A stretch of DNA of 44,406 nucleotides, taken from Nitrospinaceae bacterium (GTDB lineage Bacteria; Nitrospinota; Nitrospinia; Nitrospinales; VA-1). The translations under genes were made by a program, and so were the position numbers. Of this stretch, positions 34,532 to 43,825 are shown piece by piece (position 1 is the first letter of the stretch; each line of letters opens with the position of its first letter). The notes under the pieces were generated by a model. It worked only from the letters and a program-made list of their open reading frames with translations, was not told the origin of the DNA and searched no databases. The stretch lies in contig JAJDBG010000022.1 of assembly GCA_029261475.1 (NCBI GenBank), positions 1 to 44,406 of the forward strand, given 5' to 3'.

Positions 34532-36334
34532 ATGAAAACTCTACTTATATTTCCATCGCAATGGTATCCGACGCAGCCCTATTTGAGCACCCCTTACCTG
34601 ACGGCCTATTTGAGGTCTAAAGGATGGGAGGTCGAGCAGAGGGATTTTAATATCGAGTCCTACGATCACTTCTTATCCGAACCAGTTATTAAGGGATTGG
34701 CGGCTAAAATAGAGCGCAAGCTGGAAGCACTGCGGTCTAAAGGAACATTCAGCATCAAAGATAAAACGATGATGGATGTGTTGTCGACCGGACTCAAATT
34801 TTCCAGCGTAATTGCCGGGCAAGTGGAAGACGCTAAAAATGTTTTGAGGACACCCGAACGATTTTTCGATTTCAATTCTTACCAACAAGCCGACCTCATC
34901 ATCAAGTCGGCCCTGAAATTGGTCTCCGACGTCTACGCTCCCACTGTCTTCAACCTTTCTACTTTTGAGAGTGGAACACGCTCCGAAGAATCCACGACCC
35001 GAGCCGCAGAATCGGCACGCGATCCAGAAACCAATCCTTTCATTGATTTATACGATCAGGTCTTATTGAAAACAGAAGATTGGTCGAGCTATCAGGTTGT
35101 GGGCATATCCATTGTAGGCATATCGCAAATCATTCCCGGTCTCACACTGGCGCGTATGCTCAAAGAGCGTTACCCCGAATTGCACATCACATTGGGCGGG
35201 CCTATTTTCAGCGTCAACTCCAATCAATTATTGGGCAAGCCCGACTTTTTTAAAGAATTCTGCCACAGCATTGTGACGTTTGAAGGAGAGGAGCCGCTCA
35301 ACCTGTTACTGGGAGCCTTGCAGAAAGGCGCGTCTCTATCGACCGTTCCTAATTTGATCTATGCCGAGAATGAAGAGGTGAAGATCAATCCCGAACGCGT
35401 TGAAATGCGTTTTGAGGAAGTTCCGCCACCGACCTTCGATGGTCTGCCGATGGATAAGTACCTGTCGCCTTATCCCATCATTCCCATCCTGCAAAGTAGG
35501 GGATGTTATTGGGGGAAGTGTACATTCTGTACACACAGCTATGTGTACGGCCACCGTTACGGCAAGCAGAAAACCGATCAGATGGTTTCCGAAATTGCGG
35601 CGCATTCCAAACGTTATAAAACAAAATATTTTACTTTTTCAGATGAAGCCGTTTCCCCGCATTCGTTGAACGATGTTTCCGACGCTCTGATCGAACAGGG
35701 TGTGGAAATCAAGTCACTTGCTCTTCTCAAATTTGAAAAAGTGATGGACGATACCTTGTTCAGAAAAATCAAAAAAGCGGGATTTATTTTCCTCATGTAC
35801 GGTCTGGAAAGTGCCAACGACCGAGTCCTTGCCTTGATAGACAAAGGCACGACCAAAGAAGCTGAGCGCGATGTATTAAAGAGAAGCCACAACGCCGGCA
35901 TCTGGAATCACGCTTTCCTCTTCTTTGGTTTCCCGACGGAAACGCGTGATGAGGCTCAGGAAACCATCGATTTCCTGAAAGACAATCTCGACTCCATTCA
36001 CTCGTTTGGGCCGGGAGTGTTCCTGCTGAATCGCGATTCAAGCTGTTACCAATTTCCTGACAAATATTCCATAAAGGAAATCGTTCAAGATCCTGTTGCC
36101 GACATTGCGATGAATCTGGACTTTGTTGCGGATAAAGGGATGAGCCGAGCCGAAGCCGTCGAAATGAATGACAAATGCATCAAGCTTGGAGAAGGCAATT
36201 TCCCATCGCTCCAATTATGGGGCACCTTGCCACGGGAACATTTTCTACTGTACCTTGACCATTTTGGCAAAGACCCATTGAACGGAAAAAAATCGGGCGC
36301 AGATAAAGAAGAAAAATCTTTGTGTCAGGCTTGA
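34532..36334 (+). CDS. B12-type radical SAM protein (tandem copy 1)
   Basis: 600 residues. The N-terminal half resembles cobalamin-binding Rossmann domains: TLLIFPSQWYPTQPYLS at the start and GISIVGISQIIPGLTLARML followed by ITLGGPIF near 190-225. The DxHxxG base-off cobalamin motif is absent. An insert rich in charged residues separates these segments. The radical SAM cluster motif is GCYWGKCTFC (C325, C330, C333), a CX4CX2C spacing instead of the usual CX3CX2C. Then come GLESANDRVLAL and the HAFLFFGFPTET strand. The protein probably binds a 4Fe-4S cluster and SAM, with an unknown substrate. It is followed 70 bases later by a diverged paralogue. Confidence 0.9.
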   Translation: MKTLLIFPSQWYPTQPYLSTPYLTAYLRSKGWEVEQRDFNIESYDHFLSEPVIKGLAAKIERKLEALRSKGTFSIKDKTMMDVLSTGLKFSSVIAGQVEDAKNVLRTPERFFDFNSYQQADLIIKSALKLVSDVYAPTVFNLSTFESGTRSEESTTRAAESARDPETNPFIDLYDQVLLKTEDWSSYQVVGISIVGISQIIPGLTLARMLKERYPELHITLGGPIFSVNSNQLLGKPDFFKEFCHSIVTFEGEEPLNLLLGALQKGASLSTVPNLIYAENEEVKINPERVEMRFEEVPPPTFDGLPMDKYLSPYPIIPILQSRGCYWGKCTFCTHSYVYGHRYGKQKTDQMVSEIAAHSKRYKTKYFTFSDEAVSPHSLNDVSDALIEQGVEIKSLALLKFEKVMDDTLFRKIKKAGFIFLMYGLESANDRVLALIDKGTTKEAERDVLKRSHNAGIWNHAFLFFGFPTETRDEAQETIDFLKDNLDSIHSFGPGVFLLNRDSSCYQFPDKYSIKEIVQDPVADIAMNLDFVADKGMSRAEAVEMNDKCIKLGEGNFPSLQLWGTLPREHFLLYLDHFGKDPLNGKKSGADKEEKSLCQA

Positions 36335-36404
36335 CCTGCGAGTTGCCTCAAAGACATTGCTGAAAGCAAACTCGAATGCAATTTTTTAAAGGAAATCTAC
36401 TTCC

Positions 36405-38219
36405 ATGAAAACGCTCCTGCTATTTCCTCCTGATTGGTTGCCATCAGAACCTTATCTGAGTCTGCCGTCGTTGACAGCTGTATTGCGACCCGCCGGTCAT
36501 GAAGTGGTTCAAATGGATGTCAACGTCGAAATGTACGAGATGTTTTTCAGTCGTTCGTTTTTGGAATACGTTGCCAAGCGCATTGACTTTGAATTGAATC
36601 ACCTGAGCCGTGAAGCTAAAACACGGAGTCTGGATGAGGAAGAGAGTGCTTTAAAAAGCCATCTGACAGCATGGACTCCTGATAGAGTCGAGAGAGTTAT
36701 TTGCGATGTCGAATCTGCCCTGAAAATTTTGCGTAGCGAAAGTTTTTACGAGATCGACAAGCTGGAATGGGCGACCGAACGCTTGCATGAGACCATGTCT
36801 TATATTTCTCTCGGTTACTATCCCGCACAAATTTGTTTCCCGCCGATCGAGACCGACCTCATTTACAAACCCTTCATGTCTAGCGAAGTGGAAGAGGCTC
36901 TGGACGATGAACAGATCAATGTTTATCGCGACGTGTACGAGCGTCTCATCCGCCCCGTCATGCAAAAGGAAAAGCCCGGTGTTGTCGGTATTTCACTGGT
37001 TCAGCAAAAGCAGGTCATAGCGGCTTTCACGTTTTGCAAAATGATCAAAGAGGAATTTCCCGAAACCCACATCACTCTGGGAGGGAATATTGTCACTCGC
37101 CTGCGTGACGAATTGAAGACCAACGAACGCTTGTTTCAATACTACGATTCGGCAATCATTTACGAAGGCGAGACGGCTTTCCTGCGATTGATAGAGGCCA
37201 TTGAAAAAGGCGAGAACGATTTTTCAAAGCTACCGAACTTGATCTACAAGTCACCAGAAGGCATTCGTGCGAACACCGAAGTTTGCGCCGAAGATATGGC
37301 GAAGTTGCCGCCTCCCGATTTTGATGGACTGCCTCTTGAAAAATATTTCGTGCCGCGTCTCATCCTGCCTTACCTCGCAACACGGGGTTGCTATTGGGGG
37401 CGCTGTACTTTTTGCGATCATTTTCAGGGATATGTTGAAGGCTTTCGCACGAAACAAGTGGCGCAGATTGTTGATGAAATCAAATTTCTAAAAAACAAAT
37501 ACGGTACGCGCTATATGCACTTTACCGACGAGTCTTACCCTCCTGCGCATTTCAGAAAACTGTCGCATGAATTGATCGCGCAAGACGTAGACATTGCCTG
37601 GACGACGCATATGCGTTTTGAGGAAAGTTTGCTCGATCAAGAGGTTTGGGACACTGCATCGAAGTCGGGTTGTCGTTATTTGCATTTTGGTTACGAGTCT
37701 GGCAATGAGCGTGTCTTGCGTCTCATGGACAAAGCCACGAATTTGGACGCTATCCGCACCAATCTCCGGCTGTCTTCAGAAGCGGGTATCTGGAATCACA
37801 TCATGGGATTTTTTGGGTTCCCTGGTGAGACGGAAGAGGAAACGGAAGACAGCAAACGGTTTTGTGAGGAAAACAAAGAGCATATCCATTCATTGGGATT
37901 CATGACTTTTGTTTTGGGCCGTTACAGTCCGGTCGCTTTCGAACCAGAAAAGTACGGTGTCGTTCCTTACAAAAATCCGGAATGGGATTTGGCGATGGAT
38001 TATTACTTCACCGTTGAGAAGGGTTTGAACATCAACGACGCGATGGAAGTGTTCAACAAATTTGAACGCGACCACGATCCGAAATGGGATTTGCGTACTT
38101 GCGTGCGGGAATACATCTTCCTCTACATTGATTATTTTGGCGACAATCGTTTGCAACAATTGCAAATGACAGCGGAGCAAAGGGCGCAAATGCGTCAATC
38201 CCCCGTAGGCATGGTCTAA
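36405..38219 (+). CDS. B12-type radical SAM protein (tandem copy 2)
   Basis: 604 residues, clearly a paralogue of the previous gene. It shares KTLLLFPPDWLPSEPYLSLP, VVGISLVQQKQVIAAFTF, ITLGGNIV, the cluster motif GCYWGRCTFC (C329, C334, C337; CX4CX2C) and GYESGNERVLRLMDKATN, with HIMGFFGFPGETEEE after it. The N-terminal Rossmann part likewise lacks DxHxxG. A ribosome site (AAAGGAAA) is present. The pair is probably cotranscribed. Divergence between the copies suggests different substrates or a heterodimer. No peptide precursor, methyltransferase or transporter gene is adjacent to hint at the substrate. Confidence 0.9.
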   Translation: MKTLLLFPPDWLPSEPYLSLPSLTAVLRPAGHEVVQMDVNVEMYEMFFSRSFLEYVAKRIDFELNHLSREAKTRSLDEEESALKSHLTAWTPDRVERVICDVESALKILRSESFYEIDKLEWATERLHETMSYISLGYYPAQICFPPIETDLIYKPFMSSEVEEALDDEQINVYRDVYERLIRPVMQKEKPGVVGISLVQQKQVIAAFTFCKMIKEEFPETHITLGGNIVTRLRDELKTNERLFQYYDSAIIYEGETAFLRLIEAIEKGENDFSKLPNLIYKSPEGIRANTEVCAEDMAKLPPPDFDGLPLEKYFVPRLILPYLATRGCYWGRCTFCDHFQGYVEGFRTKQVAQIVDEIKFLKNKYGTRYMHFTDESYPPAHFRKLSHELIAQDVDIAWTTHMRFEESLLDQEVWDTASKSGCRYLHFGYESGNERVLRLMDKATNLDAIRTNLRLSSEAGIWNHIMGFFGFPGETEEETEDSKRFCEENKEHIHSLGFMTFVLGRYSPVAFEPEKYGVVPYKNPEWDLAMDYYFTVEKGLNINDAMEVFNKFERDHDPKWDLRTCVREYIFLYIDYFGDNRLQQLQMTAEQRAQMRQSPVGMV

Positions 38220-38222
38220 CTC

Positions 38223-38274
38223 CTCGCCGGAGGGGCAATGGACTGCCCGGCGAGCCGCCGGTGGCAATGGGCTG
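38223..38274 (+). repeat. GC-rich inverted repeat and short imperfect direct repeat
   Basis: After the second radical SAM gene, CTCGCCGG (38223-38230) pairs with CCGGCGAG (38247-38254). A 20-base unit (38226-38245) is repeated imperfectly at 38257-38274. No T run follows, so it is a weak terminator at best. Confidence 0.45.
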
Positions 38275-38316
38275 TGCGTTTTTGAGTATGCGTTTCGAAT
38301 CGCCCTATCCAATGCT

Positions 38317-40890
38317 TCAAATGATTTGACGGATCGTTTTCCCCGGTCGATTTCTGATGGTGTCCAGACTCCCCAATATCCCCGTCACGACGACAGCCAG
38401 TACCGTGAGGCCGATTGCTGAAAAGATCGCTACTGGATGAAAATGCCAGGGAGCTTTCACCAGATATTTCATGACGGTCCAGGATAGTAGAATGGAAAGC
38501 CCACCTCCCGCCAAGCCGGCAAGGATTCCCAACACAGCATATTCAGTAGACAGGATGCGGACCACAGTGCCACGTCGCGCTCCGAGAATTTTTAGCACAG
38601 CCGTTTCCTTCATACGTCGATATTTAGTAGAAGCGATTGATCCTGAGAGGATGATGAGGCCGGCGAAGATGCTGAATCCCGACATGAAATCTACCAGCCC
38701 CGCTAGTTTTTCGGTGATGCTTTGCACGGTCTTGATGATATCGCTGGAACTGAGCGCGGTCACATTCGGAAGTTTGTTGACCACTGCCCGCCTGACAGCG
38801 ATTTCCTTGTCTGCCGGCACATGCGCTGTTGCAACATAAGTCACAGGTGCGCCTTCGAGTGCGGCAGATGAAAAGATCATATAAAAATTTGTTCGCATAT
38901 TTCGCCAGTCAACCTTGCGGATGTTGGTGACGGGCGCAGAAATCTGGATGCCCTGAATGTCTACCGTCAGGATTTCTCCTATATCAAGCCCCAAGCGTTT
39001 TGCGGCATCCTCTTCCAGCGAAACTTCTGCTTGTGTCAGGCCTTTGCCTCCCCACCATTTTCCTTCAATGATGCTGTTGCCTTCAGGAGGTGCTTCCTCA
39101 TCGCTGAAGGTCAGCACAAATTCTCGATTGATGAACCATTCTTCCTGGGCCTGATTTTTATAAACCCAGTCTTCGATTTTATTACCGTCTGCCGAGTAGA
39201 GTCGGGAGCGGATCAAAGGGGTCAAGTCTCGTTTTGCAGTGGGAGCGACAGAAGACATCGCTTCATTGAAAGCGGTGGTTTGATCGGATTGAATGTCGAT
39301 GAAAAAATAATTCGGTGGAGATTTTTCTGTATTCCCGTTCAACATGATGAGCACGTCGATTTGCGTCAGTCGCACTGTGAGCAATAGCATGACACCCAGC
39401 CCGAGACAGGAGATGATGGGTAAAGTCTGATTGTTGGGACGGTGCAGATTGGCGAGTCCGTAGCGAGTGCCAAGACTGCTTCGTGCGGGAAGTCTCTTGA
39501 GCAGGCGGATAGCAAGTAAGGCGGCACCACTTGAAATGAGGACTGAAACGAGTAAGGCCCCAAGGAAAACACCTGCTCTTTTGACCGAACCCGCCTGCCA
39601 ATAGGCGAGTAAAGAAAGGCCGCCGAGAAAGAATAGAATAGCAAGAGCGTGCTGTTTTTTACTTTCTGTGGGAGAAGATTCTTCAAAATTTCTTCTGAAA
39701 ATACGCAGGGGATTGGTGCGAGCGGCTTGTAATAAAGGCCAGGCGCAAAACAGAGCCGTTGTTCCCAAGCCCAGTAATAAGGCGCGTATCGCGGGTTCCC
39801 AATAAAATTCAGGCTCGACTTCCACTAGAAGCAGACCCGATAATTTTGCCGGCAAAATGTATTGAAATGCGTAGCCACCTCCCACTCCAATGAGGGAACC
39901 CATTGCTCCCAACAAGAGTGCTTGCATTAAATAAATCTTCCAGATATTTCCAGAACGTGCACCAAGGCATTTCATCACAGCAGTGGAATCGAGTTTTTGT
40001 GCCATGAAAGCATGCACGATCATAGCGACACCGATGCCGCCCATGAGCAAAGCGACGATGGCGAGAGAGCCAAGGTAGCGACCCATGCGGTCAATGGAAT
40101 CAGTCAAGGACGAACGTCTGTCTTTGTAAGTACGAATCGAGGCAGATTTGTCTTTTAACTCCTGCTCCAGGATCACCGAAATTTTGCCAAGATTAGCTGT
40201 TTTGGGCAAGGCTATGAGAAGCTTGTGGCGTACTCGGCTACCGGGTTGAATCAATTCAGATGCTTCTAAGGTTGCCAGCGAGACAAAGATGCGTGGGCCG
40301 ATACTGAAAGCGCGAGACAATCGATCGGGTTCGGACAGCACGATAGCACTGATGGTGGTCTCGATTTTCCCTAGTTGAAAGGTATCGCCTGCTTTCAATC
40401 CACTGCGTTCTAGGAATGAGGGTTCAACGACAGCCCCGCCTTTTGCAAGCAACTCTTCAATCGATTTTCCCGGTCGCATTTCCAGTTCCCCGTAAAGCGG
40501 GTAGCGCGGAGCCTGTAGAGGAACGGCTTTTAATTCTGCAAGTAGAGAGCCCGTTTCTCCCAGAGACTTAGGGTCGGGAAAGCGGGCCATCGCATGCAAT
40601 TCCTTGATAGAAACGATTTGCGAGCCGGGTGGCAGTGCATCGTTCATCCGCTTGCGATCTTCGGGACTTTGCTCCCAACTGCTTTTGATTTCAATGTCAG
40701 CGGCCAGCAAATTTTTCGACTCGTCGAGGACTGCATCCTGAAGAGAGATTGAAAAAGTGTTTATGACCGCGACGGCACCCACACCGACGGCTATGCAGAG
40801 GACGAAGAACCCGAGTCGTCCCCAGGCACCACGGCATTCGGCTAAAGCCAGGCGAAAAGATTGGGCGAGGTTGAGTCCTTGTGATTTCAT
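38317..40890 (-). CDS. ybbP: ABC transporter permease, YbbP-like (FtsX family)
   Basis: 857 residues, two FtsX modules. A first helix (about 25-50) and an extended periplasmic domain lead to three helices near 285-390. A middle pair of helices near 420-480 begins the second module, with its own periplasmic domain to about 725, and three helices end the chain. Family segments are SFRLALAECRGAWGRLGFF, VMKCLGARSGNIWKIYLMQA and ETAVLKILGARRGTVVRIL. It is partnered by the ATPase immediately upstream (four-base overlap). YbbAP-type complexes sit in the inner membrane; the cargo is unresolved, with lipids or lipid-anchored compounds suspected. The gene name follows similarity and the conserved tesA-ybbA-ybbP order. 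Confidence 0.88.
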   Translation of the reverse strand: MKSQGLNLAQSFRLALAECRGAWGRLGFFVLCIAVGVGAVAVINTFSISLQDAVLDESKNLLAADIEIKSSWEQSPEDRKRMNDALPPGSQIVSIKELHAMARFPDPKSLGETGSLLAELKAVPLQAPRYPLYGELEMRPGKSIEELLAKGGAVVEPSFLERSGLKAGDTFQLGKIETTISAIVLSEPDRLSRAFSIGPRIFVSLATLEASELIQPGSRVRHKLLIALPKTANLGKISVILEQELKDKSASIRTYKDRRSSLTDSIDRMGRYLGSLAIVALLMGGIGVAMIVHAFMAQKLDSTAVMKCLGARSGNIWKIYLMQALLLGAMGSLIGVGGGYAFQYILPAKLSGLLLVEVEPEFYWEPAIRALLLGLGTTALFCAWPLLQAARTNPLRIFRRNFEESSPTESKKQHALAILFFLGGLSLLAYWQAGSVKRAGVFLGALLVSVLISSGAALLAIRLLKRLPARSSLGTRYGLANLHRPNNQTLPIISCLGLGVMLLLTVRLTQIDVLIMLNGNTEKSPPNYFFIDIQSDQTTAFNEAMSSVAPTAKRDLTPLIRSRLYSADGNKIEDWVYKNQAQEEWFINREFVLTFSDEEAPPEGNSIIEGKWWGGKGLTQAEVSLEEDAAKRLGLDIGEILTVDIQGIQISAPVTNIRKVDWRNMRTNFYMIFSSAALEGAPVTYVATAHVPADKEIAVRRAVVNKLPNVTALSSSDIIKTVQSITEKLAGLVDFMSGFSIFAGLIILSGSIASTKYRRMKETAVLKILGARRGTVVRILSTEYAVLGILAGLAGGGLSILLSWTVMKYLVKAPWHFHPVAIFSAIGLTVLAVVVTGILGSLDTIRNRPGKTIRQII

Positions 40891-41585
40891 TCTGCGTTCT
40901 GAGGCGTAGCAGGTTTGATCAGAGAATCCTCAATGATTTGTCCGTCAGCCATGCGCAGTATGCGTTCTGTTTTCTCTGCGATATGTGCTTCGTGGGTGAC
41001 CATGACGATGGTGGTTTTTTGGGTTCGATGCAATTCCAGAATGAGCTCGAGAATATGTTCGCCATTTTTTGAATCGAGGTTCCCCGTCGGTTCGTCGGCC
41101 AGGATGATGTCTGGTTCGTTGACGAAGGCTCGGGCCAGTGCCAGGCGTTGTTGTTCGCCGCCTGACAGTTGTGCGGGGTAATGGTTCACCCGCTTGCCGA
41201 GGCCGACAGAGTTCAGCAAGTCGCTGGACTTTTCAAAAGCGTTTGCGGTCTGATTGAGTTCTGCCGCGAGAACGACATTTTCAATGGCTGTTAAAGTGGG
41301 GATCAAATTAAAGCTCTGGAAGATAAAACCGAACCTTTGACCTCGAAGGTCGGCGAGTTCGTCTTCGTTGAATTTCGTGATATTCTGTCCATCGATCAGG
41401 ATTTCTCCTTGAGATGGAGAGTCGAGTCCGGCGATCAAACCAAGCAGGGTGGTTTTCCCGCTTCCCGACGCGCCAGTGATGGCAATGAACTGTCCGTGCG
41501 GAACGATCAAATCGATTTTATTCAGGATGTCGACCCGGGCACCCCCGGCCATAAGGTGTTTGCTCAGATTTCTAATTTCAATCAA
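40887..41585 (-). CDS. ybbA: ABC transporter ATP-binding protein, YbbA-like
   Basis: 232 residues. Walker A is GASGSGKTTLLG, the Q-loop FIFQSFNLIPTLTAIENV, the signature LSGGEQQRLALARA and Walker [15 protein letters not shown]. It drives the YbbP-like permease whose gene overlaps its stop by four bases. It diverges from tesA with only 35 bases between the starts, so the two promoters must overlap. Homologous to LolD but distinguished by context and by pairing with a double-module permease. Confidence 0.92.
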   Translation of the reverse strand: MIEIRNLSKHLMAGGARVDILNKIDLIVPHGQFIAITGASGSGKTTLLGLIAGLDSPSQGEILIDGQNITKFNEDELADLRGQRFGFIFQSFNLIPTLTAIENVVLAAELNQTANAFEKSSDLLNSVGLGKRVNHYPAQLSGGEQQRLALARAFVNEPDIILADEPTGNLDSKNGEHILELILELHRTQKTTIVMVTHEAHIAEKTERILRMADGQIIEDSLIKPATPQNAE

Positions 41586-41620
41586 AATTTTATACCGTTC
41601 GTTTCCATGAGATTTTATTT

Positions 41621-42289
41621 ATGAATAGGATGACGCATGTACGTTATTGTTGCAGAATATGTATCAAATTGTCGGTATTTTTTTTCGCGGTATTTTTTCT
41701 GATGAGTAACAATATGAACGAAGCCAAGGCAGAAACCCCGCCAGTGATCCTGGCTTTTGGCGACAGTCTGACCGCAGGCTTTGGTGTTGCCGAAAAGGAG
41801 AACTATCCTTCACGCTTGCAGACTCTATTAGAGAAGGAAGGGTTTTCGTATCGAGTGGCCAACGGTGGTGTGAGTGGCGACACCACAGCGGGCGGTCTTC
41901 GGCGTATAAATTGGTTGATGAGGCTGAATCCTGAAATAGTCATCCTGGAACTGGGTGCGAATGATGGTTTGCGAGGCTTGTCGCTGGATGAAATGCGTCG
42001 CAACCTTGAAGAGATCATCGAGATTTGCAAAAAGAAGAATGCCCGCATATTACTGGCAGGCATGAAGATCCCGCCCAATTATGGAGAAGAGTACACTCAG
42101 GGTTTTGAAAAAGTATTTTTCTCTATCGCGGAGAAGTATAAAATACAGCTGATTCCTTTTTTTCTGGAAGGTGTGGCGGCGAAAAAGGAATGGACCCGGC
42201 CTGATGGTATTCATCCGACGGGAGAGGGTTACAAAGTGGTGGCCGAGACCGTTTGGGCAAAACTAAAGCCTATGCTGGCGAAACAATAA
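41621..42289 (+). CDS. tesA: SGNH-family lysophospholipase/arylesterase (TesA-like)
   Basis: 222 residues with an N-terminal hydrophobic segment and a likely signal cleavage near NEAKA. The catalytic blocks of the SGNH family are complete: GDSL (S49), G85 in GGVSGDT, GAND (N114) and DGIH (D194, H197). Enzymes of this type hydrolyse acyl-CoA, lysophospholipid and aryl esters in the periplasm. It is divergent to ybbA-ybbP, the same order as in E. coli, so a shared function in handling lipid-like compounds is plausible. Start at ATG 41621; GAGA lies eight bases upstream. Confidence 0.93.
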   Translation: MNRMTHVRYCCRICIKLSVFFFAVFFLMSNNMNEAKAETPPVILAFGDSLTAGFGVAEKENYPSRLQTLLEKEGFSYRVANGGVSGDTTAGGLRRINWLMRLNPEIVILELGANDGLRGLSLDEMRRNLEEIIEICKKKNARILLAGMKIPPNYGEEYTQGFEKVFFSIAEKYKIQLIPFFLEGVAAKKEWTRPDGIHPTGEGYKVVAETVWAKLKPMLAKQ

Positions 42290-42294
42290 TAGGG

Positions 42295-43062
42295 CTAAAT
42301 CAGTAATGCCGGCTCGATTGGGTTCTCGGGCGTTGTTTCAGCCGTAGGAGCATTTTCTTCCAGACTTTCTTTCAAGAGTTCTCCCACTTTGCTTCTCAGT
42401 AAGGCAGAGAGTTCTTCGAAGGTTGTCAGAGAGGCTTTGTCACCAAGCAACTGGTTTGCCTGTTTGTTCAAGGCTGTTTCTACAACAGAGCGAACGAGCC
42501 CCGCAATATCGCGGATATTGGAAGGAGGAGGCTGTTGTGGCGCGGGTTCTTCTTGTTGTAAGCTTTCGGCATTGAAATAGGGGTCGGATGCTGGTCCTCT
42601 GCTGTATCGAGATTCCCTGAACTCTGCTGTAATCGTTTGCCTTAATTCTACTTCAATTTCCTGTAAAACTCCCAAAGACGAAGTCAATGCGCTCCCTGTT
42701 TCTTCGAGATCGACATCACCCTCGTTGAAAAATCTATCCGCAAGGGGGGTGAAACGCGCGGCTAAATCTTCTATCGCTTTCAATTCCTCCTCATTCAGAT
42801 CACCTTGCACTTGAATGGAATACCTCGACGCGGCTAAGGATGTGCTGGAAAATTCCTCTACAACGACGCCATCTTCTGATGCCGACTTACTCTCAGAACC
42901 CTGCAATGAGTTTAGAGATGCCGATGAGAGGGTGACCAAGTCGCCTTCTTGAGTTCTTACACTCAAACGAGCTGAGTTGGAGACTTCTAGCTTACCTTGA
43001 AAAAGGTTTTGCTCCAGTAGAGACGAGGATTGCGATGATAGACCTGGGGTTTCCATATCCAA
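42295..43062 (-). CDS. Hypothetical protein, possibly DUF5610-like
   Basis: 255 residues, not recognised with certainty. The N-terminus is Ser-rich and polar (to about 65), then YSIQVQGDLNEEELKAIEDL and FTPLADRFFNEGDV resemble the DUF5610 region seen in some flagella-linked proteins. A Gln/Pro-rich linker (about 165-182) precedes a helical C-terminus. No signal peptide or membrane helix. An AAGG ribosome site lies before ATG 43062. The upstream gap carries a sigma-28-like promoter, which would fit expression with late flagellar genes. It is convergent with tesA, five bases apart. Confidence 0.65.
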   Translation of the reverse strand: MDMETPGLSSQSSSLLEQNLFQGKLEVSNSARLSVRTQEGDLVTLSSASLNSLQGSESKSASEDGVVVEEFSSTSLAASRYSIQVQGDLNEEELKAIEDLAARFTPLADRFFNEGDVDLEETGSALTSSLGVLQEIEVELRQTITAEFRESRYSRGPASDPYFNAESLQQEEPAPQQPPPSNIRDIAGLVRSVVETALNKQANQLLGDKASLTTFEELSALLRSKVGELLKESLEENAPTAETTPENPIEPALLI

Positions 43063-43142
43063 CCTTATTTGCGATCTTTTTGAGAAGTCCGAAAAAAATC
43101 TCTCTTGTTTGATTTAAAGACCCTTTATTGGATCTGATTTGT

Positions 43143-43169
43143 TTATCGACGCAAAAAGGCGAAAATTAA
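43143..43169 (-). promoter_or_regulatory. Candidate sigma-28 (FliA) promoter
   Basis: On the minus strand TTAATTTT (43162-43169) is followed after exactly 11 bases by GTCGATAA (43143-43150). Against the sigma-28 consensus TAAAGTTT-N11-GCCGATAA this is 6 of 8 and 7 of 8 matches. It would start transcription near 43135, about 73 bases before the ATG at 43062. Confidence 0.5.
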
Positions 43170-43309
43170 GTCAAGGTAAGAAGGAATTTTATGAAATCTC
43201 AGCAATAGATTGAAAATACGTTGGTTGCTGGATCAGAAAAATGTATTTGGAAAGAAAAAAATGGCGTTGAGGGAGTGCCGGAGTTGGGGAAGAAACTTTT
43301 GTGTCTGGG

Positions 43310-43606
43310 TCAGTGGATGAACCACTCGTCTGTTCCCTCGCCAGAATGGTGTTTCTTATCACTTTCCCAGGCGGTTATGAGATAGTCTAGATTGAAGAGC
43401 TTTTTGGTGACAGGGTTTTGCATATCGAAATAACGACGTCCGCAATAAGTGGGAATGTACTCTTCGATGCTGATTTTCTTGCAGGTTAGATTTTTCGATT
43501 CGGCCTCTTTTTGCAATCGTTGCAGAGAGGCTAGATCAGCAAATTCGATGATAACAGCGTATTCATCTTTCCCGACAACCAGGATAAAGCGGCTTCCTTG
43601 AGTCAT
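43310..43606 (-). CDS. Small hypothetical protein
   Basis: 98 residues from ATG 43606, chosen because AAAGG lies eight bases before it; a TTG at 43663 would add 19 residues. The sequence begins TQGSRFILVVGKDEYAVII, predicted beta-alpha, and ends in a His/Lys-rich tail. Two Cys residues are in the chain (CKK and YCGRRY). No membrane segment, signal or known motif was recognised. It stands alone between two plus/minus neighbours. Confidence 0.55.
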   Translation of the reverse strand: MTQGSRFILVVGKDEYAVIIEFADLASLQRLQKEAESKNLTCKKISIEEYIPTYCGRRYFDMQNPVTKKLFNLDYLITAWESDKKHHSGEGTDEWFIH

Positions 43607-43825
43607 TGGAACAACCTTTGTAAGGGGCAGGACTGTTAATTTGATGGGTTCTTTTTCACACAAAGAACATAAAGCACTATACTATGTCTTGGGAGCGAGG
43701 CGCAGAACAAATTTGCAGGTTTTTCTGATCCACTGTGAAGCTAAATGAAAGTTTTTTCCAGTTCGAGCTTTACATTTTCGCACGCGAATATACAATAAAC
43801 GTTTTATCTGAAATGGACGAGGTGA

